Positions 1 to 7,681 of a stretch of 64,000 bases of DNA are shown in pieces. Location of the stretch: positions 310,001-374,000 of the forward strand of contig NZ_FOMA01000004.1 of assembly GCF_900112495.1 (NCBI RefSeq), in the 5' to 3' direction. Below the pieces are notes generated by a model that had not been told where the DNA came from, ran no database searches, and worked only from the letters and a program-made list of their open reading frames with translations. The stretch comes from Bacillus sp. OV322 (lineage in GTDB: Bacteria; Bacillota; Bacilli; Bacillales; DSM-1321). Both the position numbers and the translations under genes were made by a program. Position 1 is the stretch's first letter. Each line of letters starts with the position of its first letter.

Positions 1-1
1 T

Positions 2-604
2 TACACCGCTTCCCATGTACCTGCTGATGGCAGGCCCAAGCAATGGGTAATGGGTGCAGCCGAGAATCAGTGTATCAATAGAGGTGTTTTTTAAAGGCTT
101 AAGCGTTTCTTCTATTACCTTTTCAACGAGAGCACCCCAAAATTCGCCGCTTTCAACAATCGGCACGAATTTCGGGCAGGCCAGGCTATCTACCTTTACC
201 TCCTGATTGATGGAGTGGAGCGCCTGGTCATATGCATGGCTTTCAACCGTGCCAATGGTTCCGATCACACCGATATTAAGGTTTTCAGAAACCTTTAAAG
301 CCGCCCGTGAACCAGGGTGGATAACCCCGATTACAGGGATTGGCAATTCTGCCCTGATGTCCTCCAGCACAGCCGCTGTGGCTGTATTGCAGGCAATTAT
401 AAGCATTTTAATATGATGCTGCATTAGATAATTGGTCATCTGCCAGGTGAACTTCTTCACATCTTCCATAGACCTTGGTCCATATGGACACCTGGCAGTA
501 TCACCAACATATAAAATGTTTTCATTTGGCAGCTGGCGGATGACCTCTTTTGCAACCGTCAAACCGCCAACTCCTGAATCAATGATTCCAATTGGTTCCT
601 TCAA
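2..604 (-). CDS. racE: Glutamate racemase, C-terminus cut by window edge
   Basis: This enzyme converts L-glutamate to D-glutamate in the cytoplasm, for peptidoglycan (or poly-glutamate) synthesis. The translation begins [15 protein letters not shown], the family N-terminus, and reaches the second catalytic cysteine motif GCTHYP about 20 codons before the window edge. About 65 C-terminal residues are therefore missing compared with the usual 265-270. The start is a TTG at 602-604; a second TTG at 605-607 is equally possible, and a GAGGCGAG Shine-Dalgarno lies just upstream. It follows ysmB closely, as in B. subtilis gerE-ysmB-racE. The identification is firm; the exact start is not. Confidence 0.93.
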   Translation of the reverse strand, partial: MKEPIGIIDSGVGGLTVAKEVIRQLPNENILYVGDTARCPYGPRSMEDVKKFTWQMTNYLMQHHIKMLIIACNTATAAVLEDIRAELPIPVIGVIHPGSRAALKVSENLNIGVIGTIGTVESHAYDQALHSINQEVKVDSLACPKFVPIVESGEFWGALVEKVIEETLKPLKNTSIDTLILGCTHYPLLGPAISRYMGSGV

Positions 605-614
605 CAATCTCGCC

Positions 615-1058
615 TCATTCTTGTTTCATCTTAATATGTAACTTAGTTAAGTTCTGCTTTAGGGAGGCCACTTCCGAGTCAGAAAAATCGATAAGAAGGT
701 CTCTTAAATAATCCTGGCGTTTTTCAATAACTTCATCAATGATTCTCTTGCCTTCATTTAAAAGGTGGATCCTTACGACGCGTCGGTCTTTTTCATCCTT
801 CAGCCTTTGGACAAGCTCATTCTTCTCCATACGGTCGACAAGATCCGTTGTCGTGCTGAACGCAAGGAACATTTTATTCGACAGCTCGCCGATTGTCATA
901 TCGCCGTCCTCGGAAAGCCATTGAAGCGCCACAAATTGCGGCGGAGTGATTTTATAATTATTTAAAATTTCTCTTCCCTTTTGCTTGATGAGGGATGAAA
1001 CATATCGCAATTCCTTCTCTATTTTAGCAACATGCACGTTTTGCCTTGCATCGCCCAT
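615..1058 (-). CDS. ysmB: MarR-family transcriptional regulator YsmB
   Basis: This is a 147-residue winged-helix regulator of the MarR family. The central helix-turn-helix and wing are visible as the stretch around [18 protein letters not shown] and the basic wing [12 protein letters not shown]. It sits between gerE and racE, the position of B. subtilis ysmB, and its stop is only about 8 bp from the racE start, so the two are probably co-transcribed. The effector and targets are unknown. An inverted repeat at 1131-1159 upstream of its start is a possible operator (inference). The start is ATG, with GGGAG 8-9 nt upstream. Confidence 0.85.
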   Translation of the reverse strand: MGDARQNVHVAKIEKELRYVSSLIKQKGREILNNYKITPPQFVALQWLSEDGDMTIGELSNKMFLAFSTTTDLVDRMEKNELVQRLKDEKDRRVVRIHLLNEGKRIIDEVIEKRQDYLRDLLIDFSDSEVASLKQNLTKLHIKMKQE

Positions 1059-1130
1059 AAAAACAGCTCCCTATACTTTCATAAAAACTTATAATACTCT
1101 CATTGTGCTTGAAAGTGAAGGAAATTTCAA

Positions 1131-1159
1131 GATACATTCATTATTAAGCTGAATGTATC
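1131..1159. promoter_or_regulatory. 10-bp inverted repeat upstream of ysmB
   Basis: GATACATTCA at 1131-1140 and its exact reverse complement at 1150-1159 are separated by 9 bp. A third copy of GATACATTCA lies at 1220-1229. The site is about 75 bp upstream of the ysmB start and just upstream of a weak candidate promoter (TTCACT, 17 bp, TATTAT, with the -10 at 1091-1096 on the minus strand). MarR proteins bind palindromes and often control themselves, so an operator is plausible, though not shown. Confidence 0.4.
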
Positions 1160-1185
1160 AGGATCATAAGGCCTAAGTTTCTTCC

Positions 1186-1260
1186 ATAATAAAAGCAGCA
1201 ATCAGGAGCTAATAACCATGATACATTCAATCATCGTTACTCGTTTCCTGAATTGCTGCT
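1186..1260 (-). terminator. Probable gerE terminator with a long loop
   Basis: Read on the minus strand, AGCAGCAATTCAGGA pairs with TCCTGATTGCTGCT across a loop of about 38 nt and is followed by TTTTATTAT. It lies downstream of gerE and upstream of ysmB. The loop is long for an intrinsic terminator, so confidence is moderate. Confidence 0.4.
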
Positions 1261-1382
1261 AGAAGATTAAGCACTTTTGCATGAGGGTTCCTGGTCTTCT
1301 AGGTAATAGAAAAACAAGCGTTCCGCGTTTCCGCATTGCCTGCACCGGGCGCCAAAGCAAGATTCTGATTCTGTAAAAAACC

Positions 1383-1607
1383 TTAAAGCTTCAATTCTCC
1401 CATGCGAAGGAGTTCTATTACAGCTTGTGATCGTCCTTTGACTCCAAGCTTCTGCATGGCATTCGATATATGGTTTCGAACTGTTTTTTCGCTGATAAAT
1501 AATTCACCTGCGATTTCTTTCGTTGTTTTGTCTTGAACTAATAGCTCAAATACTTCTTTTTCTCTCTTGGTGAGTAGTGGCTTATGAGTGAATTCGTTCT
1601 CCTTCAA
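1383..1607 (-). CDS. gerE: Late mother-cell sporulation regulator GerE
   Basis: This 74-residue LuxR-type helix-turn-helix protein regulates late spore-coat genes in the mother cell. The whole protein is one HTH domain: LTKREKEVFELL, then the recognition region TTKEIAGELFISEKTVRNHI, then GVKGRSQAVIELLRMGEL. It is nearly identical to B. subtilis GerE along its full length. The start is TTG, with AGGAGGG placed 8 nt upstream. A sigma-K-type promoter lies upstream (separate entry), as expected for gerE. Confidence 0.97.
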   Translation of the reverse strand: MKENEFTHKPLLTKREKEVFELLVQDKTTKEIAGELFISEKTVRNHISNAMQKLGVKGRSQAVIELLRMGELKL

Positions 1608-1670
1608 ATATTGTAACCCTCCTTGCCTTCACCAGCATAAAACCCGGAGCGGGTAACTTTTTAGTCTCGA

Positions 1671-1698
1671 TATAGTATGTAGCTGAAGGAAGGTGAGT
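1671..1698 (-). promoter_or_regulatory. Sigma-K-type promoter of gerE
   Basis: On the minus strand CATACTATA (1679-1671) matches the sigma-K -10 consensus CATANNNTA. An AC (1698-1697) lies 17 bp upstream as the minimal -35. The promoter is about 65 bp ahead of the gerE start. B. subtilis gerE is transcribed by sigma-K, so family knowledge and sequence agree. Confidence 0.65.
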
Positions 1699-1730
1699 GA
1701 CTGCAAACGCAAAGGAACCAAATTTTTATT

Positions 1731-2201
1731 TTAACCCTGCTGAATTTTGAGTTCTTCTCTATTCATAAGATCAATGCTCTCCTGCGGCCAAGGGATGGCT
1801 TTTCCTGTCGCTTTTGATATTTGGACAATCATTCCTCTTCCCGTTAAACAAATGGTACCGTCCGCTTTCTTGCCCATATAGTGGATATCCGCAGAGGAGT
1901 TTCCGATTCTTTCAGCTTTCACATGCACAGTCAGCTCATCATTGAAAAAGATTTGAGCCAAAAAGTCACACTGCAGATCTGCTACAACCGGAATGGCCTC
2001 ACTTCCATCCTTCACCCACTCCTGCATAAAGCCTAAGCTTTTAAAGTACTCAATCCTCGCTTCTTCAAAATAAGTAAAAGGCACCGTGTTATTTAAATGG
2101 CCGAACATGTCTGTCTCCGAAAAACGTACCTTGATGCTATGTTTAAAATGAAAAGATGCTGCCCACTCTTTCAAATCATTGATATATCCTATTCTGCCCA
2201 T
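1731..2201 (-). CDS. ysmA: Acyl-CoA thioesterase-like hotdog protein YsmA
   Basis: A 156-residue single hotdog-fold protein of the 4-hydroxybenzoyl-CoA/acyl-CoA thioesterase type. The diagnostic motif ETDMFGHLNN (the D..GH.NN signature) starts near residue 30 and is followed by YFEEARIEYF. It probably hydrolyses an acyl-CoA in the cytoplasm; the substrate cannot be read from the sequence. The start ATG has GAGGAG about 8 nt upstream. A near-perfect FadR box sits 27 bp upstream, which suggests co-regulation with the fatty-acid degradation genes at 12.5-17.8 kb (inference). Confidence 0.85.
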   Translation of the reverse strand: MGRIGYINDLKEWAASFHFKHSIKVRFSETDMFGHLNNTVPFTYFEEARIEYFKSLGFMQEWVKDGSEAIPVVADLQCDFLAQIFFNDELTVHVKAERIGNSSADIHYMGKKADGTICLTGRGMIVQISKATGKAIPWPQESIDLMNREELKIQQG

Positions 2202-2227
2202 TATGACGCTCCTCTTTTTAAAAAAAT

Positions 2228-2245
2228 GAATGGTTATTCATTCAT
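2228..2245. promoter_or_regulatory. FadR-type operator upstream of ysmA
   Basis: Read on the minus strand this is TGAATGAATAACCATTCA, 17 of 18 positions matching the B. subtilis FadR box TGAATGAMTANTCATTCA. It lies 27 bp upstream of the ysmA start codon, where a bound repressor would block transcription. A second copy lies in front of fadR at 15942-15959. Confidence 0.7.
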
Positions 2246-2314
2246 TTTATATAATTTATCTTGAAATGGAAAGTGATTTCCCCTATATTCCTTCTTTTTT
2301 ATTGGCTTTTTCTT

Positions 2315-2567
2315 AAGGTTGTTTTCGTAAACTTAATTACTACCTGAACTAGTGGTTGATTTCCGTTCCAGGATGCTGCGCTTTCCGCGGGGCTTGCGCC
2401 AGGCCTCCTCGCCTTGCGTCTGCGGGGTCTCAACTGTCACGCTGATCCCGCAGGAGTCTCTGCACCTTTCACTCCAATCAACCTGCATGAACAATGAGTT
2501 TTGTGAGGCAATTTCATTGTTTAATCAGCTACATTATTGTTCCAGCAAAGGTTACGAAAACAGCCTT
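2315..2567 (+). repeat. Family A dispersed repeat, copy 1 (full length)
   Basis: A 253-bp MITE-like element. It begins AAGGTTGTTTTCGTAAAC and ends GTTACGAAAACAGCCTT, so its ends are inverted repeats. The interior contains nested pairing segments (GGTTGATT near one side, AATCAACC near the other, and CTGCGGGG with CCCGCAGG). Related copies lie at 6897, 11663, 33837, 36809, 43242, 47932, 49366, 54801 and 57874. It fills the ysmA-sdhB gap and carries no real gene. Confidence 0.85.
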
Positions 2568-2670
2568 TTTTGACTCTGTCTGCTGATTTCCGCTTTGTTC
2601 CTGATAGCCTCCAAAACGTCCACTCATTCTGCAGCAAAATAAAATCCCTGTTTATAAGCAGCCAAACGCA

Positions 2671-2706
2671 AAAAAGAATCCGTATCGCAAAGGATACAGA
2701 TTCTTT
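2671..2706 (-). terminator. Terminator of the sdhCAB operon
   Basis: On the minus strand AAAGAATC-GTATC pairs with GATAC-GATTCTTT around a 6-nt loop, followed by a T-run (TTTTTT). It starts 6 bp after the sdhB stop codon. Confidence 0.8.
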
Positions 2707-2711
2707 GAGTG

Positions 2712-3473
2712 TTATACCTGATCGCTTCCGAAGAAATTACGGAACGATTGAAGGGTTGTGTCGCGGTTAAGCGCTGCGATCGATGTGGTCAATGGAATGC
2801 CTTTAGGGCATGATTGAACACAGTTTTGAGAGTTTCCGCAGTTGGCAAGGCCTCCATCTCCCATGATGGTATTCAGGCGTTCGGCTTTATTCATAGCGCC
2901 AGTCGGATGGGCATTGAACAGGCGTACCTGTGAAAGCGGCTGCGGTCCAATGAAGCTTGAATTGCTGTTCACATTCGGACAGGCTTCAAGGCATACCCCG
3001 CATGTCATGCATTTTGATAATTCATATGCCCATTGGCGCTTTTTCTCCGGCATACGCGGGCCAGGTCCTAAATTGTACGTTCCGTCAATTGGAATCCATG
3101 CTTTTACTTTCTTTAATGAATCGAACATGCGGCTGCGGTCCACCTGCAAATCCCGGACAACAGGGAATGTGCGCATTGGCTCAAGCCTGATCGGCTGCTC
3201 CAATTGATCAACCAAAGCTGTGCATGATTGGCGCGGTTTGCCATTGATCACCATCGAACAAGCTCCGCATACCTCTTCAAGGCAATTCATGTCCCAGGCG
3301 ATTGGCGTTGTTTTTTCGCCTTTCACAGTGACAGGATTACGCCGGATTTCCATTAATGCAGAAATAACGTTCATGTTCGGGCGGTAATCCAGATCAAATT
3401 CCTCTGTATAAGGGGCTGTGTCAGGTCTATCTTGTCGAGTGATTACAAAACGTACTGTTTTTGTCTCAGCCAT
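2712..3473 (-). CDS. sdhB: Succinate dehydrogenase iron-sulfur subunit
   Basis: This subunit of respiratory complex II passes electrons from the SdhA flavin to the SdhC haem. All cluster ligands are visible: C64, C69, C72 and C84 (CLEEVCGAC, then C) for 2Fe-2S, and two ferredoxin-type groups, C155/C158/C161/C165 and C212/C218/C222, for the 4Fe-4S and 3Fe-4S clusters. At 253 residues it has normal length. The ATG start is preceded by AGGGGGAA. It is the last gene of sdhC-sdhA-sdhB, 15 bp after sdhA, and ends at a clear terminator. Confidence 0.97.
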   Translation of the reverse strand: MAETKTVRFVITRQDRPDTAPYTEEFDLDYRPNMNVISALMEIRRNPVTVKGEKTTPIAWDMNCLEEVCGACSMVINGKPRQSCTALVDQLEQPIRLEPMRTFPVVRDLQVDRSRMFDSLKKVKAWIPIDGTYNLGPGPRMPEKKRQWAYELSKCMTCGVCLEACPNVNSNSSFIGPQPLSQVRLFNAHPTGAMNKAERLNTIMGDGGLANCGNSQNCVQSCPKGIPLTTSIAALNRDTTLQSFRNFFGSDQV

Positions 3474-3488
3474 CTTTTCTTCCCCCTG

Positions 3489-5240
3489 TTAATGTTTTGT
3501 AGAATAATCGCGTTTACGCGGTTTGATAAGTGAAATATCCACTTCTTCGTAATGGAAAGCCGGCGCTGATTTAGGACCCGTGAAGTTAGCCATAGTGGTC
3601 TTAAGGAATTCCTCATCATTACGCTCAGGGAAATCAGGCTTATAGTGGGCGCCGCGGCTTTCATTCCGGTTCAATGCACCGATCGTGATAACACGGGCCA
3701 ATTGCATCATATTCTGAAGCTGTCTTGTGAATGATGCACCCTGATTGCTCCATTTGGCTGTATCGTTAATGTTGATATTTTCAAAGCGTTCCATAAGCTC
3801 AAGGATCTTGTCATCTGTAGCCTGCAATTTATCATTGTAGCGCACAACCGTAACATTATTAGTCATCCATTCTCCCAATTCCTTATGAAGAATGTACGCA
3901 TTTTCTGTACCGTTAAGCGACATGATGCCGTTCCATTTTTCTTCCTGTTCCTTAACAGCCCTGTCAAAAACAGAAGATGGAATGGAATCTGCGCCTTTTT
4001 CAAGGCCTTCGATATATTTAATCGCATTAGGGCCGGCAACGCTTCCGCCGTAAATGGCTGAAAGAAGGGAGTTGGCTCCTAAACGGTTTCCTCCGTGCTG
4101 TGAGTAATCGCACTCGCCTGCAGCGAAAAGACCCTGGATGTTTGTCATTTGATCATAATCTACCCAAAGCCCGCCCATTGAATAGTGAACGGCAGGGAAT
4201 ATTTTCATAGGCACTTTACGAGGATCCTCGCCCATGAATTTTTCATAGATTTCAATGATTCCGCCAAGTTTAATATCTAATTCCTTAGGGTCTTTATGGG
4301 AAAGATCAAGATACACCATGTTTTCTCCATTGATGCCGAGCTTCATGTTTACACACACATCAAAGATTTCACGTGTGGCAATATCACGCGGCACAAGGTT
4401 GCCGTATGCAGGATATTTCTCTTCAAGGAAATACCATGGTTTGCCGTCTTTATATGTCCAGACACGTCCGCCTTCTCCGCGCGCTGATTCACTCATCAGG
4501 CGAAGCTTATCATCGCCAGGAAGTGCTGTCGGGTGAATCTGGATGAATTCTCCGTTAGAGTAAGTGGCACCCTGCTGATACACGATGGATGCTGCTGATC
4601 CTGTATTGATCATCGAGTTCGTCGATTTACCAAAAATGATTCCAGGGCCGCCGCTAGCCATGATGACTGCGTCGCCAGGGAAAGATTTAATTTCCATGCT
4701 TGTTAAGTTTTGAGCAACTATGCCCCGGGCGATTCTTTCGTCATCGATTACCGCTCCAAGGAATTCCCAGCCTTCGTACTTGGTAACAAGGCCTTCCACT
4801 TCATATCGGCGCACCTGTTCATCAAGCGCATACAAAAGCTGCTGTCCTGTTGTGGCACCTGCAAAAGCTGTACGGTGATGCTGGGTTCCTCCGAATCTTC
4901 TGAAATCCAGCAAGCCTTCAGGAGTACGGTTAAACATAACACCCATACGGTCAAACATATGGATGATGGAAGGCGCCGCTTCACACATTGCCTTTACCGG
5001 CGGCTGGTTCGCAAGGAAGTCCCCGCCGTATATTGTATCGTCAAAATGGACTAAAGGAGAATCTCCTTCACCCTTTGTATTTACTGCACCATTGATTCCG
5101 CCCTGGGCACATACAGAGTGGGAGCGCTTAACAGGAACTAATGAAAATAAGTCAACCTGCTGTCCGTGCTCTGCCGCTTTAATTGTTGCCATTAAGCCGG
5201 CCAATCCGCCGCCAACGACTATGATTTTACCTTTACCCAA
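3489..5240 (-). CDS. sdhA: Succinate dehydrogenase flavoprotein subunit
   Basis: This is the catalytic subunit of complex II (succinate to fumarate), at the inner face of the membrane. The N-terminal Rossmann motif VGGGLAGLMA is followed by KRSHSVCAQGG, where H41 is the expected covalent FAD attachment residue. Active-site segments HPTALPG and RGEGGRVW are present, with HYSMGGLW further on. At 583 residues it matches the B. subtilis length. The start appears to be TTG (5238-5240), with AAGGAG 9 nt upstream; no better start is in frame. Confidence 0.97.
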   Translation of the reverse strand: MGKGKIIVVGGGLAGLMATIKAAEHGQQVDLFSLVPVKRSHSVCAQGGINGAVNTKGEGDSPLVHFDDTIYGGDFLANQPPVKAMCEAAPSIIHMFDRMGVMFNRTPEGLLDFRRFGGTQHHRTAFAGATTGQQLLYALDEQVRRYEVEGLVTKYEGWEFLGAVIDDERIARGIVAQNLTSMEIKSFPGDAVIMASGGPGIIFGKSTNSMINTGSAASIVYQQGATYSNGEFIQIHPTALPGDDKLRLMSESARGEGGRVWTYKDGKPWYFLEEKYPAYGNLVPRDIATREIFDVCVNMKLGINGENMVYLDLSHKDPKELDIKLGGIIEIYEKFMGEDPRKVPMKIFPAVHYSMGGLWVDYDQMTNIQGLFAAGECDYSQHGGNRLGANSLLSAIYGGSVAGPNAIKYIEGLEKGADSIPSSVFDRAVKEQEEKWNGIMSLNGTENAYILHKELGEWMTNNVTVVRYNDKLQATDDKILELMERFENININDTAKWSNQGASFTRQLQNMMQLARVITIGALNRNESRGAHYKPDFPERNDEEFLKTTMANFTGPKSAPAFHYEEVDISLIKPRKRDYSTKH

Positions 5241-5292
5241 ACTTGCTCACTCCTTCATTTCGAACTGTCAAGCTATATATCTGTCATTTTCT

Positions 5293-5901
5293 TTATACGA
5301 ATGCTAGAATGGCTCTTACACCAATATATGAAATTAAAACGAAGATTACTAAAGTAACATAAGTAGAGATTCTCTGCGATTTCGGAGACACCGTGATACC
5401 CCAGCTGACTGCGAAAGACCATAATCCATTAGAGAAATGAAAAGTAGTAGAAATGATGCCGACAATATAGAAAACTACCATAAATGGATTCGATAAAATA
5501 TCACTCATCATGTTGAAATCTACTTCTGCACCCATTGCTGCCTGAATTCTGGTGGACCAGATATGCCAAACAATGAAAATCAGAGTGATGATTCCTGTTA
5601 AACGCTGCAGCATATACATCCAGTTGCGGAAAAAGCTGAATCTGCCAAGGTTGTTTTTAGCTGTAAAGGCAATATAAATTCCGTACACTGCGTGATAAAT
5701 CAGCGGCAGGAAGATCAATACTGTTTCAAGAACCACCCTGAACGGCAGGTTTTCCAAAAAAGCCGCTGCTGAATTGAATGAATCCGGCCCCTTTGTTGCC
5801 ATGTAATTCGTTATCAAGTGCTCCAATAAAAACAAACCAATTGGGATAACTCCAAGCAGTGAATGCAGCCTGCGATTCCCAAATTCCCGATTTTGTGCCA
5901 C
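5293..5901 (-). CDS. sdhC: Succinate dehydrogenase cytochrome b558 subunit
   Basis: This is the haem-binding membrane anchor of complex II, which reduces menaquinone. Its 202 residues hold five hydrophobic helices, with histidines in RRLHSLLG, FLLEHLI, IYHAVYG, IVWHIWS and TTFHFSNG as candidate haem ligands. The start is GTG, with a run of seven G upstream as the ribosome site. It is the first gene of sdhCAB, and a sigma-A promoter lies at 6010-6038. Confidence 0.95.
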   Translation of the reverse strand: MAQNREFGNRRLHSLLGVIPIGLFLLEHLITNYMATKGPDSFNSAAAFLENLPFRVVLETVLIFLPLIYHAVYGIYIAFTAKNNLGRFSFFRNWMYMLQRLTGIITLIFIVWHIWSTRIQAAMGAEVDFNMMSDILSNPFMVVFYIVGIISTTFHFSNGLWSFAVSWGITVSPKSQRISTYVTLVIFVLISYIGVRAILAFV

Positions 5902-6009
5902 TAAGTGCCCCCCCCTTAATAATAAAGATCATGCAGATATTTTCTTCTACTTTTATCCAACAATATAGTGAACAAAATTCTACACTATCCACAATGTTCT
6001 GACATGTAC

Positions 6010-6038
6010 ATTTTACTCCTACGATTTGGAAGCGTCAA
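6010..6038 (-). promoter_or_regulatory. Sigma-A promoter of sdhCAB
   Basis: TTGACG and TAAAAT are separated by exactly 17 bp on the minus strand, about 110 bp upstream of the sdhC GTG. The rest of the 360-bp sdhC-yslB divergent gap is AT-rich. A TATAAT at 6228-6233 on the plus strand, with a weak -35, probably serves yslB. Confidence 0.7.
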
Positions 6039-6262
6039 GAAAACGGATACAATATTTCTTTTGTGAAATAGAGTTTTTTTTTTGAATATTCACCCGAGAA
6101 ACTTATTATATAACAACTGCCCACTCTTGCTTTCTCACTATATAACAATATTTCAAAATAATATAATTTATTTTTTCCATGTATCTATCTTTTTGATAAA
6201 ATATACTGAATCATAACTAAAATTGTTTATAATGGAGATAGAGAAAAGAGGGGATATATACC

Positions 6263-6715
6263 ATGAAAAAGAATAGTCCTGCTTTATTGGAAACCCTGCA
6301 AAACGATGAATTCCAAATCCCCGCATTTGGCTATGAGCTTATCAGGGAAATTTTGCTGCCTGATATACTCGGCAAAGATTCCAAACAAATCATGTACTGG
6401 GCCGGCAAGCAATTAGCCAGAAAATTCCCGCTTAACGGAGTGGACGAAGTTATTGAATTCTTCGTTAGCGCAGGATGGGGCCAGCTTGAAATAGTGAAAC
6501 AATCAAAAGATGAATTAGAAATGTCTCTCAGCGGCGAGATTATCGACAGGCGCCTTGATATCAGTCATGAATGTCATTTTGGACTTGAAACCGGATTTCT
6601 TGCAGAACAAATCAGCATGATCAAGAAATTCCATTCAGAAGCGTACGAAGAAACAAAACGGAGAAATAAAAAAGTGGCCTTTCTCGTTAAATGGGATATC
6701 AAGGATCCCATTTAA
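6263..6715 (+). CDS. yslB: Conserved DUF2507 protein YslB
   Basis: A 150-residue cytoplasmic protein of the DUF2507 family, found beside sdhC in bacilli; its function is not established. The family segments PAFGYELIREILLPDILG and YWAGKQLARKFP are seen, and the fold probably belongs to the ligand-binding/heme-NO-like group. The start ATG follows AGAGGGGA. The last codons lie within a long inverted repeat (6677-6725). Confidence 0.85.
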   Translation: MKKNSPALLETLQNDEFQIPAFGYELIREILLPDILGKDSKQIMYWAGKQLARKFPLNGVDEVIEFFVSAGWGQLEIVKQSKDELEMSLSGEIIDRRLDISHECHFGLETGFLAEQISMIKKFHSEAYEETKRRNKKVAFLVKWDIKDPI

Positions 6716-6725
6716 CGGGAAAGCC
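6677..6725. repeat. Inverted repeat overlapping the yslB 3' end
   Basis: GTTAAATGGGAT (6686-6697) and its exact complement (6705-6716) flank a 7-nt loop. The pairing extends outward to about 21 bp with one mismatch and one bulge. The yslB stop codon lies in the right arm. No T-run follows, so it is not a standard terminator. Confidence 0.7.
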
Positions 6726-6734
6726 ATTCATGAA

Positions 6735-6812
6735 AAGAGGTTCACTCATCTAAGCGATGCCTGCCGGGCATGGCCGGAAATTATTCCAGATGGGCGATCC
6801 TCTTATTTTTTT
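6735..6812 (+). terminator. Terminator of yslB
   Basis: AAGAGGTTCACTCATCT pairs with AGATGGGCGATCCTCTT, allowing G-U pairs, and is followed by A and a run of seven T. The loop contains a further short hairpin (GCCtGCCgGGC). Confidence 0.75.
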
Positions 6813-7145
6813 AGGCTGTTTCCATAAAACTTTGCTGCTGCACAGCAGACCGGTTTCCGCTCCAGGCGATGTAACAACAGGCTCGCCTCTTTAAGAAAGG
6901 CTCTTTTTTTAAAGATTGTTGTTACTTAAATAGTTTTCGAGGCAATTCCATTGTTATAGCAGGTTGATTGGAGCGGAAGGTACGGAGACTCCTGCGGGAT
7001 CAGCGTGACAGGTGAGACCCCGCAGACGCAAGTCGAGGAGGCTCAGCGCACGCCTCGCGGAAAGCGAAGCACCCTGGAGCGGAAATCAACCCCTTGTTCC
7101 ATAGCAACAAAGTTTACGAAAACAGCCTTAAGAAAACAGCCTTTT
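6813..7145 (-). repeat. Family A repeat copy 2 with flanking fragments
   Basis: A full copy in reverse orientation occupies 6897-7129 (AAGGCTCTTTT at the left, TTTACGAAAACAGCCTT at the right). A truncated forward copy of the element head (AGGCTGTTTCCATAAAAC onward, to CCGCTCCAGG) occupies 6813-6896. A second fragment of the same head end lies at 7131-7145. No clear separate lysC terminator is visible, so this foldable block may end lysC transcripts (inference). Confidence 0.8.
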
Positions 7146-7183
7146 TTATGATTTGCGGGCAAATCCTCCATTAATAAAAAGGT

Positions 7184-7681
7184 TTATGCTTTTACACGTG
7201 CAGGCTCATCAAGACGGAATGCTTCATGAAGCGCCTCGACCGCTTTCACCATATCCTTTTGGTCCACAACCGTGGAAACCTTGATTTCCGATGTACTCAC
7301 CATTTTTATCACAATGCCATTCTGGGCCATGCACTCAAACATTTCTGCGGCAACGCCCGGGTTGGATACCATGCCAGAGCCCACAATAGACACCTTTGAA
7401 AGGCCGCTTTCCGTTTCGACCCTGTCAAATGGCAGATTGCTTTTGTTTTTCTCCAGTACATTAAGCGCGTCTTCCACATCGTTGCTTTTAATGGAGAAGG
7501 AAAGATTAATAGAATCTGTATCTGTCATGCTTTGAATAATAATGTCCACATTAATGCGGTTTTCGGCCAGTGTTGTGAAAATGGTGGATAGTGTTCCGAT
7601 ATTGCCTGACAAACCAAAAATGGTTACGCGTGTAATACGATCTTCAAAAGCAATTCCTCTTACAATCAGATTTTGTTCCAT
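7184..7681 (-). CDS. lysC: Internal in-frame start for the aspartokinase beta subunit
   Basis: B. subtilis lysC is known to make a second product from an internal start, giving an alpha2-beta2 enzyme. Here the ATG at 7681-7679 (MEQNLIVRGIAF, residue 246 of LysC) is preceded 8 nt upstream by a perfect AGGAGG at 7695-7690, far better than chance inside a gene. The product would be 165 residues, comprising the ACT regulatory domains only. Confidence 0.75.
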   Translation of the reverse strand: MEQNLIVRGIAFEDRITRVTIFGLSGNIGTLSTIFTTLAENRINVDIIIQSMTDTDSINLSFSIKSNDVEDALNVLEKNKSNLPFDRVETESGLSKVSIVGSGMVSNPGVAAEMFECMAQNGIVIKMVSTSEIKVSTVVDQKDMVKAVEALHEAFRLDEPARVKA

